Position numbers and translations under genes: made by a program
Shown: positions 11,523 through 23,534 of the stretch, piece by piece
Numbering within the stretch: position 1 is the stretch's first letter
Layout of the letters: each line of letters opens with the position of its first letter
Assembly (NCBI RefSeq): GCF_963662255.1
Contig: NC_085071.1
Span: 4,304,701 to 4,368,700 of the forward strand
DNA from: Cinclus cinclus
Taxonomy: Eukaryota > Chordata > Aves > Passeriformes > Cinclidae
Length of the DNA: 64,000 nt
Direction of reading: 5' to 3'
Notes under the pieces: generated by a model
Told to the model about the DNA's origin: nothing
The model's database searches: none
The model's input: the letters and a program-made list of their open reading frames with translations, nothing else

Positions 11523-14500
11523 GTAAGGGATGCACTCTGTGGGACTGTGGGAGGACACGGGGCAGTGGGAAGGGGACACTGGGCACTTGTCACCCTTTAC
11601 CTTTCAAGGGGCAGAGCTCCTGTAAGGTGCCTGGCACAGCTGAGGGTGCTGCTGTCCAACACACATTTGGCCAATCATGGAGGGACCATTTTGGTCTCTA
11701 ACCCGCTGCAAAAGGACAGGATGCACACAGATAGAGGCTCAGCAGGGAAGTGAAGCCTTTGGCTGGGGCTTGGAGGTCACCTTGGTCTGGGAATAAGGGG
11801 ACACAGGGGACCCTCCAGCCTCTGGCTCCTAGCCGTTTCCAGCAGCATGAGGCACAGAAGCCCTAGCACTTGCTGTCTCTGCCTCTCCCTGCTGTTAAAC
11901 CTGAGCTGTCCTGGCAAAGCTTTTTCCACTCCTCCACCTATTCCGTTTCCCTGTCTGCATTTTGCACCAGCTGGGAAAGGAAAGAGTGCCAAGGCTGGAG
12001 CTGAGATCCAGCCTGGCAAGGGAAGAGCAGTAGAGAGACATTTCCTCCCTCAGAGAGCAGCAACCAGAAACTCCACACGTGTTAAATCGCTCCCCACTGA
12101 GTGATGGGCACCCAGAGGGGCCGAGGCACCAGGGTCATTGCACTGCACAGCTGGGCCTCCAGCACCCCCAGCCTTCTGTAATCCCCTGTCCCCAGCTGCC
12201 CTGCCTGCACCCACCCGGGTGCTGGCAGCACCACGAGATGGGGCACTGCTGGGCTCAGGTATCCAGACCTGCCAGGTTGGTGTTTGGTCCTTGGGAAGGG
12301 CCACTGGAGCCTCTCCATGGGTTGTGACGGACCTGGGCCCTCCCAGGAGCTGGTCTTGGCTCTGGGAGGAGAAACTGGAGAAGGCTGGGCCACCGGTGGC
12401 TGATTTACTGGAGGGCTGAATGGCTTATCAGGAGTTCAGCTCAGCACATGTGTCAAAAAACACGCAACAAAACCTGGAGCTGAAGTGTGCTACAAGCCCC
12501 CCTCTCTGCCCCCTTCCCAGCTGTTGTAAAGCTGCTCCCTGAATCCCAGCCAGAGCCAAAACCTTCCAGCGTAGCACAGGAACACTTCAGCTGCTGGTGG
12601 GACTGGATTCAAATCTCTCCCTGCTGTTCTCTCTTCTTTTTTTCCCTTCCTCCTATGCATGGGAGCGGCTTGCATTGCCTCTGAGCAATGCTGCCTATGG
12701 TGGAGAGAGAGTGAGTGTGCCAGGCTGAGGCAAGGAAGGGTTTGGACAAGCTCTGTCACGTTAGACCAGGCAGAGGGGACACTGAGGCAGGGCAGAGCAC
12801 AGAAGTCCCCTGGACATTACTCCTCTAAATCCCTTGGGAAGAAGAGGACAGGTGGGGGACAGGAGAGGGGGACGCAGGGACAGCTGCAGCCCGAGCCACC
12901 GGCTGTGGGGCCGCACAGAGGCAGCTGGGGAAGCCGGTGCCTCCTGGATCCCACTGAGTTCCCATCTCTGCTTAACCTCTAATTTGGCAAGGAAAATCCC
13001 TGCTGGCCTTCTGCCCTGCTCGGGGAGCTCAGCTGACTCGCCGCGACGGCGCAGGGCTGTGCCGTGCCCCCGCGGGTTACCCCGAGCTGGCGGGGGCTGT
13101 GCTGGGCTCCCTGGGCTGCCCCAGCCTGGCCGCAGGGCTGGGACCCCCGGCTGCGGGGCGGGGGGCTCCTCCTGCCTCCAGGTGCCATCTGGTGAGTGAC
13201 AGGTTTCCTCAAGGTGCCAGACACCTTTCCTCACCCCAAAACAGCTGCCCCAGTGCACAGAGGGAGCTCAGGGGAGGAGATGCTGCTAAATGTTGAAACG
13301 CTCAGAACGTTTTGCAGATATTTTCACATTGGGGTTTATTCTGGTTTAATTTAAACCATGTCGATGGCCCTGCAGCAAGGTAAACCCACGAGCGAGTGAC
13401 ATGTTGAGGCACCCACTGCTGGGAGACAGTATGAGAGAAGCTAAAACACTGATCCTGCATAACATCTCTGTGAGCCTGCGAAACTCTCTCACGAGACAGG
13501 GCTTGGCAGCAGCTCTGGAACAAGCTCGGCTGGGCTCTGCCACAGAGCAGCCAACCTCTCCTTCCTGCAGTGTCATCTGGCCGTGTTGGCCAGACCCGCT
13601 GCTGGCTGCTCATGGTTGGGAATCACTTCCCATCCTCCTGGATTATTCCCCTGCCGGCCGGTCGGTGCTTCTGGGTCCCTTTTCCAGGCAGGAGAGGTCC
13701 TTACCGGGATGAACACAGCTCCAGAGGGGCTGCTGCACCCACTGGGCCATGTCCATGCTCCTCAGGACATGGAAGGCTCCATGGTGCCCAGGTGGGAGCT
13801 CCCAGAGGCCATTCCTGCCCCATCCCCTTCCCGTTGGCTCCGCGTTAACATTCACGGCAGCTCAGCTCATGCTTCAACAGGAACACAGAACCCCACGCTG
13901 GTGCTGCGAAGCACAGAGCTCTGAGACATGTGTCTGTGGTAAGACATGGGCTTTTGAAATCGGACACCAGTGGGGCTGCAGTGTCCCAGTTTCTCTCCGC
14001 TGACGGCCCCGGTTTGGTTTTCCCGTCTGCTTTTTTGGCCGCCTGCAAGCTGGCAGCTCCTGCCTGGCGTTTCTCTCCGCTGCCTTGTGTGAGAGTGTGT
14101 GTGCTTTTTCCTTCCTTCGTGGGCTCAGCTGTAGATCCTTGTTCTGATTCCATGCACAATGACCTAGAAAACTAATTAATTTCAAACCATTGCAAGAAAA
14201 AAAATTAAAAAGAAAACGTGTGGGGGGGGGGGGGAGAAAACACATTGAAATAATTTTTTTTTTTCCAGAAACCAACCCCAGAAATAGTGCAGCACTGCAC
14301 AGCTCCCTTGCCCTCTCTCCTACAGTGTTTTCTAGGATGAGGAGCAGAAGTTTGCAGAAATCCAGTGGCAGTGTCATGACAGACAAATATTTCCTTCATC
14401 AAGAGAGCCAAGTGACCACAGCTACAAGCCCACAGGATGTGGGCCAAGCTTTGATTTATAGATAAGCTCTAAAAGTGTTTCCATTATTCAAAGGAAAACA

Positions 14501-17500
14501 CAGCAGCACCAGGCTGGGAAGGGCCAGAGCTAATTGCTGTGTTTAGGGCAGGCAAAGCCACCTCTGATGCTCCAGGAGCTGTGCCTGCTGCTGCTGCCAC
14601 AGTTATTCTTTTCACGTGTCCCAAATCTCCCGTAAGCTTTTCCCGTTGACTGAGGAAATCTCCGTGCTGGCGGATCCCAGCACCACGTGTGTCTGTGCTC
14701 CCAAAGCCCAGCTTGGCTCACTGAGGGGGCCAGACTGGCAGACCTTGGGGACTGTGGCATGCAGCTGTGTATCCTGCTCCCACCCCAGGAACTTGTCCAT
14801 ATAGGTCTTGTCCCAACTGGAATTATCTCCCTTAATTTAAATTCACCCAAGGTGACACAGCCCTTTCCTCTGCCTTTTGCATTTCTCATCATCATCCTAT
14901 GTACATGTGACTGTCAAGTATTTTCTTCATTCCAAACTGACCAAAAAAAGAGTTTGTCAGATTTATACTTTCTCACCCTTTCCTGGCATCACATGGGAGG
15001 TGACACCCTGCCTGGGCATGCCTCGAGGAGTTGTTTATGCTCACGTCTGTGCTTTCCATCCTGAGCTGTGGTGGGCATGTCATCTGCCTTTCCTTGCCTT
15101 TGGAGTCTCTCAGCCAATTAGTTTCTTTCTTATATCCGTTTGCAAAAGACCTCAATAAATTCTTGAAATGTCAAGTGGTTGTGGCCTATTCCCAGCTGGG
15201 CTGACTCATTTGGACACAGCTGAGGCTGCATTTCCCTCCCAGCTCTTGGCTTCTCTTCCATCCCCAGAACTTTTTTGCTTTTTGGTTTTCCTCTGCCTTG
15301 CTGGACTCGGGAGCTGCGCCAGCAAGCACTGTGGGCATGGCCTAACCCATACACCCATTGCCTCCTCAGGCTCTCAAGTACATGTCCAAGAGTTTTCTTT
15401 TTAATCCGAAAGGATTAAAGGTCTCCCAAGGCCCTAGACTTGCAGGATGGGCTGAGGGATTATCCTCAGTCTTGGCTCACTCTGTCGCCATCCTGTCAGC
15501 TGAGCCCAGGCAGGAGTGACTGAATCCCACGGTGCTTTCAAGGCCGCTGGGAAGTGACGCAGCAGGAGGTTTGAATCCAGCGTCAAAAAAACCCTGCAGT
15601 AACTCATCACAAAATAGCCCTGTCAGAGCTGACAGCAAGCACTGGCACTTTCCATGGTGTCACCTGATATCATGGAGGGATGTGAAGCTGGAATGAGAAC
15701 TCTCGGCTTTGACCTTGCCTTAGGACAGCCCTGATGACGTGGGGGCTCAGGAAGCTGCTTCCATGTTTAAGTTGAAGGGTTCTGCTTCAAGCCTAGCCCA
15801 GGCCACTCAGAGATCCTGGCTCCAACATCCCAAGGACACTCCTTGCCCACCGCCAGCTCTAGTGACACTGTGTCTCTCCTCTCTTCACAGACATGCCGCC
15901 ACTGCTGCCCATGGACCTCAAGGGGGAGCCAGGACCGCCTGGGAAGCCTGGCCCACGTGGACCCCCTGGGCCCCCCGGCTACCCAGGAAAACCAGGCACG
16001 GGGAAGCCAGGAATGCACGGCCAGCCTGGGCCCGCTGGGCCCCCTGGCTTCTCGGGCATTGGGAAACCCGGCATCCCAGGACTCCCTGGAAAGGCGGGTA
16101 TGAAAGGGATGCCCGGAGCCAAAGGCGAGCCTGGCATGCGTGGGGAGCAAGGGCCGAGGGGACTTCCTGGCCCACCGGGGCTTCCCGGGCCAGCCGGCCT
16201 CTCTGTCAATGGGAAGCCGGGTCCCCAGGGTGGCCCTGGCCTGCCTGGGTTTCGGGGAGAGCCTGGCCCGAAAGGAGAGCCAGGTCCCCGTGGAGAACGA
16301 GGGATGAAGGGTGAAAATGGCGTGGGGAAGCCAGGCTTACCGGGGCCACGCGGGAATGGGGGCCCTCCTGGCCCTGCGGGGCCCCCGGGACCTGCCGGCA
16401 TTGGGAAGCCTGGCCTTGATGGGCTGCCGGGTGCTCCCGGGGACAAGGGCGACATGGGTCCCCCGGGTGGGCCGGGTGTCACCGGGGAGCCCGGCCCTGT
16501 GGGGCCGCGGGGCCCCCCCGGGATCGATGGGATCGGTGTCCCGGGCGCCGCGGGGGTGCCGGGGATACAGGGCCCCATGGGACCGAAGGGAGAGCCCGGG
16601 ATCCGTGGCCTTCCTGGCCTGCCAGGCCCTACGGGCTATGGGAAGCCAGGCATGCCCGGCCTGAAAGGAGACCGCGGGCAGCCTGGGGCACAGGGAGCCA
16701 TCGGTGATAAGGGGGAGCCCGGTGTTGATGGGGAGCCGGGTGAGCCAGGCCCTGCTGGCATCATCGGCCCACCAGGCCCACCGGGGTCCATGGGGCTGCC
16801 AGGCAAGCACGGGCTGCCCGGCCCTAAGGGGGATGTGGGGCCGAGTGGGCCTCCGGGAATGCCAGGGATGCGTGGCGACCAGGGCCCGAATGGCTTTGCG
16901 GGGAAGCCAGGGGTGCCGGGAGAAAGGGGCCTGCCCGGGTCACTGGGACCTCCTGGCCCAACGGGCCCCAAAGGTGAACCAGGGTTCATCGGCCTTCCGG
17001 GGGTGCCTGGATTAACGGGTGGCCCTGGGCCCAAAGGGGACGGTGGGATCCCAGGGCAGCCGGGGCTGCGGGGCCCCTCCGGCATCCCCGGATTGCAAGG
17101 ACCTGCTGGTCCCATGGGGCCTCAGGGGTTACCAGGCCTGAAAGGGGAGCCTGGGCTCCCTGGCATTCCCGGTGACGGGAAGACCGGTGAACCTGGCATG
17201 GCCGGACCCATTGGCCCGCCCGGAATGCCAGGAACACCAGGGCTGAACGGGCCACCAGGCCCACCAGGGCCACCTGGGCCACCAGGAGCGCCAGGAGTGC
17301 TAGATGAGACGGGCATCGCGGGGCTGCACCTGCCGGACGGTGGTGTGGAGGGGGCTGTGCTGGGCAATGGGAAGCCAGGAAAACCACAGTATGGCCGAGG
17401 AGAGCTCGCTGCCCGCATCGCGCCGGCCTTCACTGCCATCCTCACCTCTCCCTTCCCCGCATCTGGCATGCCCGTCAAGTTTGACCGGACCTTGTACAAT

Positions 17501-17812
17501 GGGTACAATGGCTACAACCCAGTCACCGGGATCTTCACCTGCCCTGTATCTGGAATCTACTACTTTGCCTACCATGTGCATGTCAAAGGGACCAACGTTT
17601 GGGTGGCCCTGTATAAGAACAACGTGCCGGCCACCTACACCTACGATGAGTACAAAAAGGGGTACCTGGACCAGGCCTCGGGCAGTGCCGTGCTTGAACT
17701 CAAGGAGAACGACCAGGTCTGGGTACAAATGCCCTCAGACCAGGCCAATGGGCTGTACTCCACAGAATACATCCACTCCTCCTTCTCCGGGTTCCTGCTC
17801 TGCCCCACATAA
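11348..17812 (+). CDS. COL8A2: Collagen type VIII alpha-2 chain (two coding exons)
   Basis: Short-chain network collagen secreted into Descemet's membrane and vascular matrix, where it trimerises. CDS joins 11348-11522 and 15891-17812 (2097 nt, 698 aa plus TAA; human is 703 aa from memory). Residues 1-25 hold a hydrophobic signal segment ([16 protein letters not shown]). A short NC2 region with the conserved [11 protein letters not shown] stretch follows. The triple helix spans residues 70-526 (457 aa) with eight Gly-X-Y imperfections. The NC1 C1q-like trimerisation domain spans about 569-698, with motifs [32 protein letters not shown] and FSGFLLCPT. The start was chosen because it follows a clear acceptor by 16 nt and opens the signal peptide. 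COL8A1 is the nearest alternative, but position beside ADPRS/TEKT2/AGO3 and the NC1 sequence favour COL8A2. GC content is far above that of the genes to the right. Confidence 0.96.
11523..15890 (+). other. COL8A2: COL8A2 intron between the two coding exons
   Basis: This 4.4 kb intron runs from gtaaggg to ctcttcacag. I see no internal gene. It holds a CpG-rich stretch around 13,010-13,170, a 13-base G run at 14,222-14,234, and AT-richer patches around 14,100-14,300 and 14,800-15,200 that could be regulatory. No CR1 copy was recognised inside it. Confidence 0.85.
14222..14234. repeat. 13-base G homopolymer
   Basis: Uninterrupted run of 13 G inside the COL8A2 intron, flanked by A-rich sequence. 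Confidence 0.9.
15891..17812 (+). CDS. COL8A2: COL8A2 large exon (triple helix and C1q domain)
   Basis: Acceptor ctcttcacag at 15881-15890. This single exon encodes residues 59-698, including the whole collagenous domain (about 15923-17293) and the C1q/NC1 domain (about 17420-17809), with stop TAA at 17810-17812. Encoding helix and NC1 in one exon is typical of collagens VIII and X. A GVPGER triplet pair, similar to GxOGER integrin sites, lies within the helix. Confidence 0.97.
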
Positions 17813-20250
17813 CAGCTGTTGGGAACACTTCCTTTTCATCTACTTTAGCCATAAACTGTCTTTTTTTTTTTTGGATAAAAAAAGTGTTTTAAAATTAATA
17901 CAAAAAAGAAAAATCACTGGGAAGAACATGCAAGACATTGTCATGGGACCTTGCTTCACGCTGTTTGATCTATGAGTCAAAAGGGTAATCGGGAAGGAGA
18001 CATCTATCCATCCATCTTTCTTTTTTTGGGGGAAGGAGAAGGGAGGGAGGAGAGCGACTTCCTCAACAAAGCATATTTGGAATAAATACCCCAGTGACTG
18101 GACATCAAACACAGGAATACGCTTGGGATGGCAAGGATCTGGCTCTGTGATCCAGAGAGGGTCAGCTGAAAGACCAGACCCTCGTGGTCTGTATCAAGTG
18201 CCCTCATTTCCCATTTGGAATGCTAGATAAATAAATCCAGCTGTGTCATGGCTGGCGTGTTTGGTAACCAACGCAGGGTCCCAGGCATTTACACAAAACC
18301 CATACAGCAGCAGGGATCCAAGCTGGATTGAGAAATTTCCTTCCAAACCATCAGATGCCCAAGTTCCAGGCTTGCTGACGCCTGTTTTTCCAGACTGTGC
18401 TTTGGGGCAGTCTCTCCGATTCACTCTGGATTCAGTGGATTTATAATCCTAAAGAGTGGAACATTTTGCATAAGCACCTTCTTCTAAGAAGTAAATATTA
18501 TTTTTAACCCTCCCCCCCCCAGCACCTTTAGGAATGAAATCGTCCAGGCACTGGTACCTGGGAGGATGCCACAACCGGTTCCAAAGACAGTGAGGGAAGC
18601 TGGGACCCCATGATGAACAACGATCTGCTCTCTCCATTCACCTGCTGGGAAGTCCAAGGGCTGGTCCTGTCCCGTCTGTCTCTGCAGCCCAAAGACTTGC
18701 TTGGCCTCAGGAGCATCTCTGCCCACACAAGGATGGCAGTGCGAGCCCAGCTCATGGTGCTGCCAGCTCATGTGTCATAAGGAAGTGCCACTGATGGACA
18801 ACTTGCTTTTCCTGTCTCACTATTTTGGGATGTGCGAACTCTTGCATTGGTGTCCCCCCCCCGCCTTTTTCTGGGGATCTTGTAATTAAGAAAAAATAGT
18901 GCTGGTTCTAACTTTCCATGCAGTGATTTCACCATGGTGCTATGACCCATTTAAGAACATCACTTACAAGTGTAGTGCAATATGTACCTGTGGCAGGGCA
19001 CCAGCCCCGAGGCCACTCTGTGACTTAGATTAAAGAAATCAACATTTGCCTGTTGTTACCACTTTGTCTCTCTAATGCTTGGAGCATTACTGACCTGAGC
19101 ATGAGCTGCAGGGCTCTGGGCCAGGCATGAGGGCACTGCCCCACATAGATCCTGCAGGTTTTCTCACAGTAGAACGGTCACTGCCACTTCCAGGACAGGG
19201 ATGCTGCTCATCCCAGGCCAGGAGCATGCTGCTGAAGTCAATTGATATGCATAGCCCACTCCATGTCTGTCTGCAAAGGTACATCCCTGAGAAACAGCAA
19301 TAATTTGGTCACCAGCTCTGTCCTTTGCATTTTCCCAAAGCCTGTTTGACGGCCAAAGAAATGTAGCAAGACTGGGACTGGGCTTGTTTTCCAGATGGAC
19401 TCTATGAGATATTTAAACAACTTTTCTTCTCCTGTTTCTGTTTTGTTTGTTTTCTCCTCAAGCCTGTCCTGTGTTTCTGCCTTTTGCCATTCAGGCCTTC
19501 CTTTCCAAAACTCACCTACCCCTGAAGTTAAGATAACACAAGAAGGAAATTTGCAGCTGGAAGGGCAGTGTGCTGGGCACTACCTCTTGGGGCCGTGTGT
19601 CCCTTCCCTGAGATCTCCTCCTTGTGAATTTCTCTCCTTAAAGCTGCAAGTTTCATGCAGAGATGAAACTTCTCAAGCTGAAAGGTGTCTGATCCCACTG
19701 GACATAATTTTAACTCCTGAGGGCAGGGTCAGAACCATTTGGGTTGTGTTCCTAACAGGCTATCTCCCAGCAGGAACAGGAGCATTTCCCAGCAGGAACA
19801 GTCCCTAAAATTAAAAGTGGAAGCTCAGATAATTTTTCCAAGCCCAGGTTTGGTAGGGGAGGGTGCTGGGAGGGGACTTGTCTCCTTTCCTGTGGAGAAC
19901 AGAGGGATTTGAGCTGGTCCAGCCCCATGCAGGGCCAGGAGCTGCCACGCCTGGTGGGAGCTTCATCCTGCTCCTCAAAGCAACTTATTTATACTGTGCC
20001 TAATCTACAGCCCATCTCTTCTTGTTCTGTTCTGCTTCATTCTAAACTTCTTGTTCAAGCTGGCAAAAAGCAACGACCAAACTCCTCACTGTAGCCACCC
20101 CCAGATTAAGTTTGTGCTGTAGATACTGTTTTGTAATTCCACTTTTCCTTCACGTGCAGAGCGAACCCATAATCACCCCCTGCAGCTATTTAACCTCTTA
20201 CATTTACACACTAATGGAAAGCAAAGATATTACACGCACATAGTTAGGCT

Positions 20251-20267
20251 AAAAAAAAAAAAAAAAA
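20251..20267. repeat. 17-base A homopolymer
   Basis: Uninterrupted A17 within the COL8A2 3' UTR. Confidence 0.9.
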
Positions 20268-20678
20268 CAAAACGATGCACAGGATGAGGGAGGCTGTTCA
20301 CTCTCCAGGACTTTTTTCTGGAATACTGAGTACATATTAGCCAGCAGAAAGGACTGTTTTCTGTCGTGTGTGTGAGCGTGTGGGATTTTGGTTTCAATCA
20401 CAAGAATAAAAAAGGTTGGGTTGGATGAGGTATGACTATTTTTAATGCTGAAAACTGCATTACAATGTGCATTTTTATATACAAATTCTTACTATTTTTT
20501 TTAAATTTGCCTCTAGTATCTTCATTTCTAACCTAGTATATAGAGGTTTTTAGTTTTGTAAATACTTATTACATGCACTGTCCTAGTAAAAGTTGGTTTA
20601 AAATGCACTCTTTGTGACCCAAAACTGACCTGCTCTTCACAACTAAAACTGCAGTACTTGATTGTATTGACAAACATC

Positions 20679-20684
20679 AATAAA
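20679..20684 (+). terminator. Candidate distal poly(A) signal of COL8A2
   Basis: AATAAA within ATCAATAAAACTTATTG, followed 20-50 nt later by G/T-rich sequence (gtgggctcagctgtg, acttgttgtg). This is the best formed plus-strand poly(A) context after the COL8A2 stop codon. Confidence 0.6.
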
Positions 20685-20700
20685 ACTTATTGTATAGAGG

Positions 20701-23241
20701 TGGGCTCAGCTGTGCTTTATGCTGGGACTTGTTGTGCCTCATACAGTTCTCTTACACTCTATTTCCACCTCAAATCATCTCACCCATTCCCAGCAGATTC
20801 CCTAATGGCTACTGCATGTTTCTTGTGATTAAGGAAGACTCCCATCTCCAGAAATTCAGTTTTAGAAAAGGTTGAAACCCAGATCCTTCCAGCCTGGTGA
20901 TTATTAATTTGAGGGATTCAAGTTGAAGCCTTAAGAGATTCCCTTAACATTTCGTGTGGCTTTTTCCCATGATTTTTTATCCTACATCACACACATTGTG
21001 CACAGCCAGCCTCCATCCTGAGCAAGTCAGGAACACTCAGGACTGCTGAATCACCTGCAAAGCACCTTCACAGACTCACAGTCCAAAGAGAAGAAAATGT
21101 TTTCCCACCTGATCTCACCTGGCAGAGGCCAAACATTTCCAGGCAAGCTTGGCTGACACACAGGCACCTTCAAAAGCTCCTTCCAAGAAGTAAGCCATCC
21201 TCCTGCTGCCATTCTTGAAGCTCCCAGTGAATTCCCTGGTCTCTGCACCATCATCAGAGGCTGGATTCCAGCACCTGAATTCCTTCCACAGGCTAAGAAG
21301 GAAAAGGGGCCTTTCCAAAGGCCCTCCCTGCAATGCCAAGTGTCAATTCACCCTTGTACCAAGAACCACTCCTGGTCCTCTTGGCACTGAGGATGTACAA
21401 CTTCATGACTTGAGTGAAAATACAGGAGCAGTGCCTACTTAACAAAGATAACTGAGGACTTTACTTCTTTCCAGGGAAACTAAAGGGTTTTATACACATC
21501 CAAATTCATGCCCAAAGAGCTCAAGTCTTTAAACAGGAGCTCTTTGCTTGTCAGAAGTTCCAAACATTTAAAATTATAAAGCTGCTTTAAAAGAAAAATA
21601 TCTTCTTTTAAATAATTACATGAATCCAGCTGCCCTTCTGGCAGAATAATGTGGAAAACCTGGTATTTTACAGCTGCAGCACAATACAAAAATATACAAC
21701 AGACCAAAATTCCACATTCCCAGGACAAGAATCCATTTATACAAGGAAAACTCATTATAGCATCACACAAAAGACTGGCACTTGAGAAAAACTACAGGGA
21801 AAACTGGAAGGACCTGTGGCAGCCAGATTCCCACATGTGCATGCAGCCTGACAGCCACCACGTGCTGACACCACCAGGGAGCACCATGGCCACTTCCCGG
21901 TGTCACAAGACATGCTGGAGAAATAACAAGAGTTACACTGTCACATTTAAGGTTATAAACATTTCCATATGATGACTTTTTGTTTTCAGTTATTAAAAGC
22001 TTCCAACTCTTTCTAGATGTGCCATTCTTAAGCTGTTTCTCCCTCTGACCAGCTCAATTAGGAAAAGGTTTTAAATTCTGGAACACAGCTGTGCTAGAAT
22101 GTTCTTGGCCACCAGTACCAGCTTCTTGCAAATAACAATGTCCCCAGTTAACCCACCTTTCCCATTAATTTTGGGGCAATTTTTACTAAGTACTGAGGCT
22201 GAGACTGTGATAAGTTAACTCCAGCATCCTGCTCAAGTCACTTTTGTGACTGACTGCAGCAGAGCCAGGCATTCTATACCTGTACTACTACAACTCCCAG
22301 ATCTGCACTCCACAGGAAATGGACTCTCATGATCCTTGTGGGTCATTTCATTTTGGGGTATTCTGTGATTTAAACAGGAATCTCACTTGGTGCTCTGGGC
22401 ATATACAGGACTTTAAAAATACAGGATGCATGGATTAGGAATACAGGAGCAGCCAGAGTGGATGTAGCAGTGTGACAGCAGCTGTGCAAGGGGACACAAA
22501 GTGCAGCAGGTGCCTGTTGGATTACAGGGTCAGGGACACAGGAGGAGCAGCAATTAGTGACACCCTCTCCCAGCAGGAACAGTGAGCCAGCTGGGATTTT
22601 CTGCAGGCATCAAAGGTCTCTCACTGAGCCACAGCAATGTAAAGAAATCCCTTCTCCATTCTCCAGCCCTTCTCATTCTGCCTTTAAGGCAACAAACCTC
22701 CCTGGAAATCTGCGCTCCATTATCCTAACTCAGCACAGGTGACAACCTGGGCCACCAGGCCTCTCTGGTGTCTCCTGTGACATCCCTTATCTGGCCAGCT
22801 GAGAATGACCTGCTGTACCAGGGGTGTGGAGACTCCCAAAGCCACTGGACAAGTCACTGACCACCAGAACACAGCCCATGGACACAGGAGCAGAGGAAAA
22901 TGGAGAAAGTCCACAGATTCAAGACACCTGCCAATAACTGCAATGACAAATGGCACAGTGGTGGACAAAGCAGAAACCCTATAGAAAATGAGACACTCGT
23001 GTACACTCAGGGAGCTGCACCCACTGTCCAAGTGCAGCCACTTCCCAGATGATCTGTGACTGAAGGGGATGTCCCTTCTTTTCCCAGCTGGCTCTGGCTC
23101 CCAGCTGACAGCAGCAGGCACTGTTCCCAGGTGAGGCTCGCTGGCATCAGCCGATGGTGTGGATCAACCACTGGGTCTGACCAGAGAAGCAGAGCTGACC
23201 ATCCCTTCGTCTTCAGGAAAGCCCTGGAGCTGCCCAGAAGC
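20701..23241. other. Convergent intergenic region and ADPRS 3' UTR
   Basis: This lies between the inferred COL8A2 poly(A) site and the ADPRS stop codon. Part of it must be the ADPRS 3' UTR on the minus strand. No canonical minus-strand AATAAA stands out; TATAAA hexamers occur around 21,489 and 21,735 in minus-strand sense, so the end of ADPRS is not fixed. No other gene is visible. A short CR1 tail lies near 22,310. Confidence 0.6.
22310..22372 (+). mobile_element. Short CR1 3'-end fragment
   Basis: The segment GATCCTTGTGGGTCATTTC, then GGTATTCTGTGATTT, resembles the last 60 bp of a CR1 element. It is short and diverged, so this is tentative. Confidence 0.45.
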
Positions 23242-23534
23242 TCAGAGCCGCTGGCAGTAGAGTTCATAGAGGCTCTTGGCCATCCTCTGGGTCTCTTGGA
23301 AAGCCTCACAGCTCTGCTCCCAGCTTGGGGGCACCTGCTCCTCCCCGTAATAGGCGCCGGCGATGGCCCCCGCCATGGTGGCAATGGTGTCTGTGTCCCC
23401 CCCCAGGGAGATGCAGTAGATGATGGTTCTCTGCAGGGCATTGTAGTGGTCAGGAATGTCAGGATCAGCGTCCATGCAGCGCAGGAAGGAGTAAATGGCA
23501 GTGGGGACAGAGCGCAGTGCAGCGATGCCATTGC
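23242..23534 (-). CDS. ADPRS: ADPRS coding exon 6 (last)
   Basis: Acceptor gtgttccag. Encodes residues 274-370 with the GGDTDT metal site and GAYYG motif, ending LYCQRL and stop TGA at 23242-23244. Confidence 0.96.

Larger units (their letters stand above)
17813..20700 (+). other. COL8A2: COL8A2 3' UTR
   Basis: About 2.9 kb of AT-rich, non-coding sequence follows the stop codon up to a well-formed poly(A) site near 20,700. Earlier AATAAA hexamers at 18,081-18,086, 18,230-18,235 and 20,405-20,410 could give shorter isoforms. The end is inferred from the signal, not from transcripts. It contains a 17-base A run at 20,251-20,267. Confidence 0.65.

Noticed and set aside
15979..17508. Long minus-strand open frames with GPPGPxG-like translations opposite the COL8A2 helix
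   Set aside because: They are mirror images of the GGN-CCN-NNN codon pattern; the reverse complement also reads as glycine/proline-rich and stop-free. The plus frame has the C1q domain, signal peptide and splice sites.
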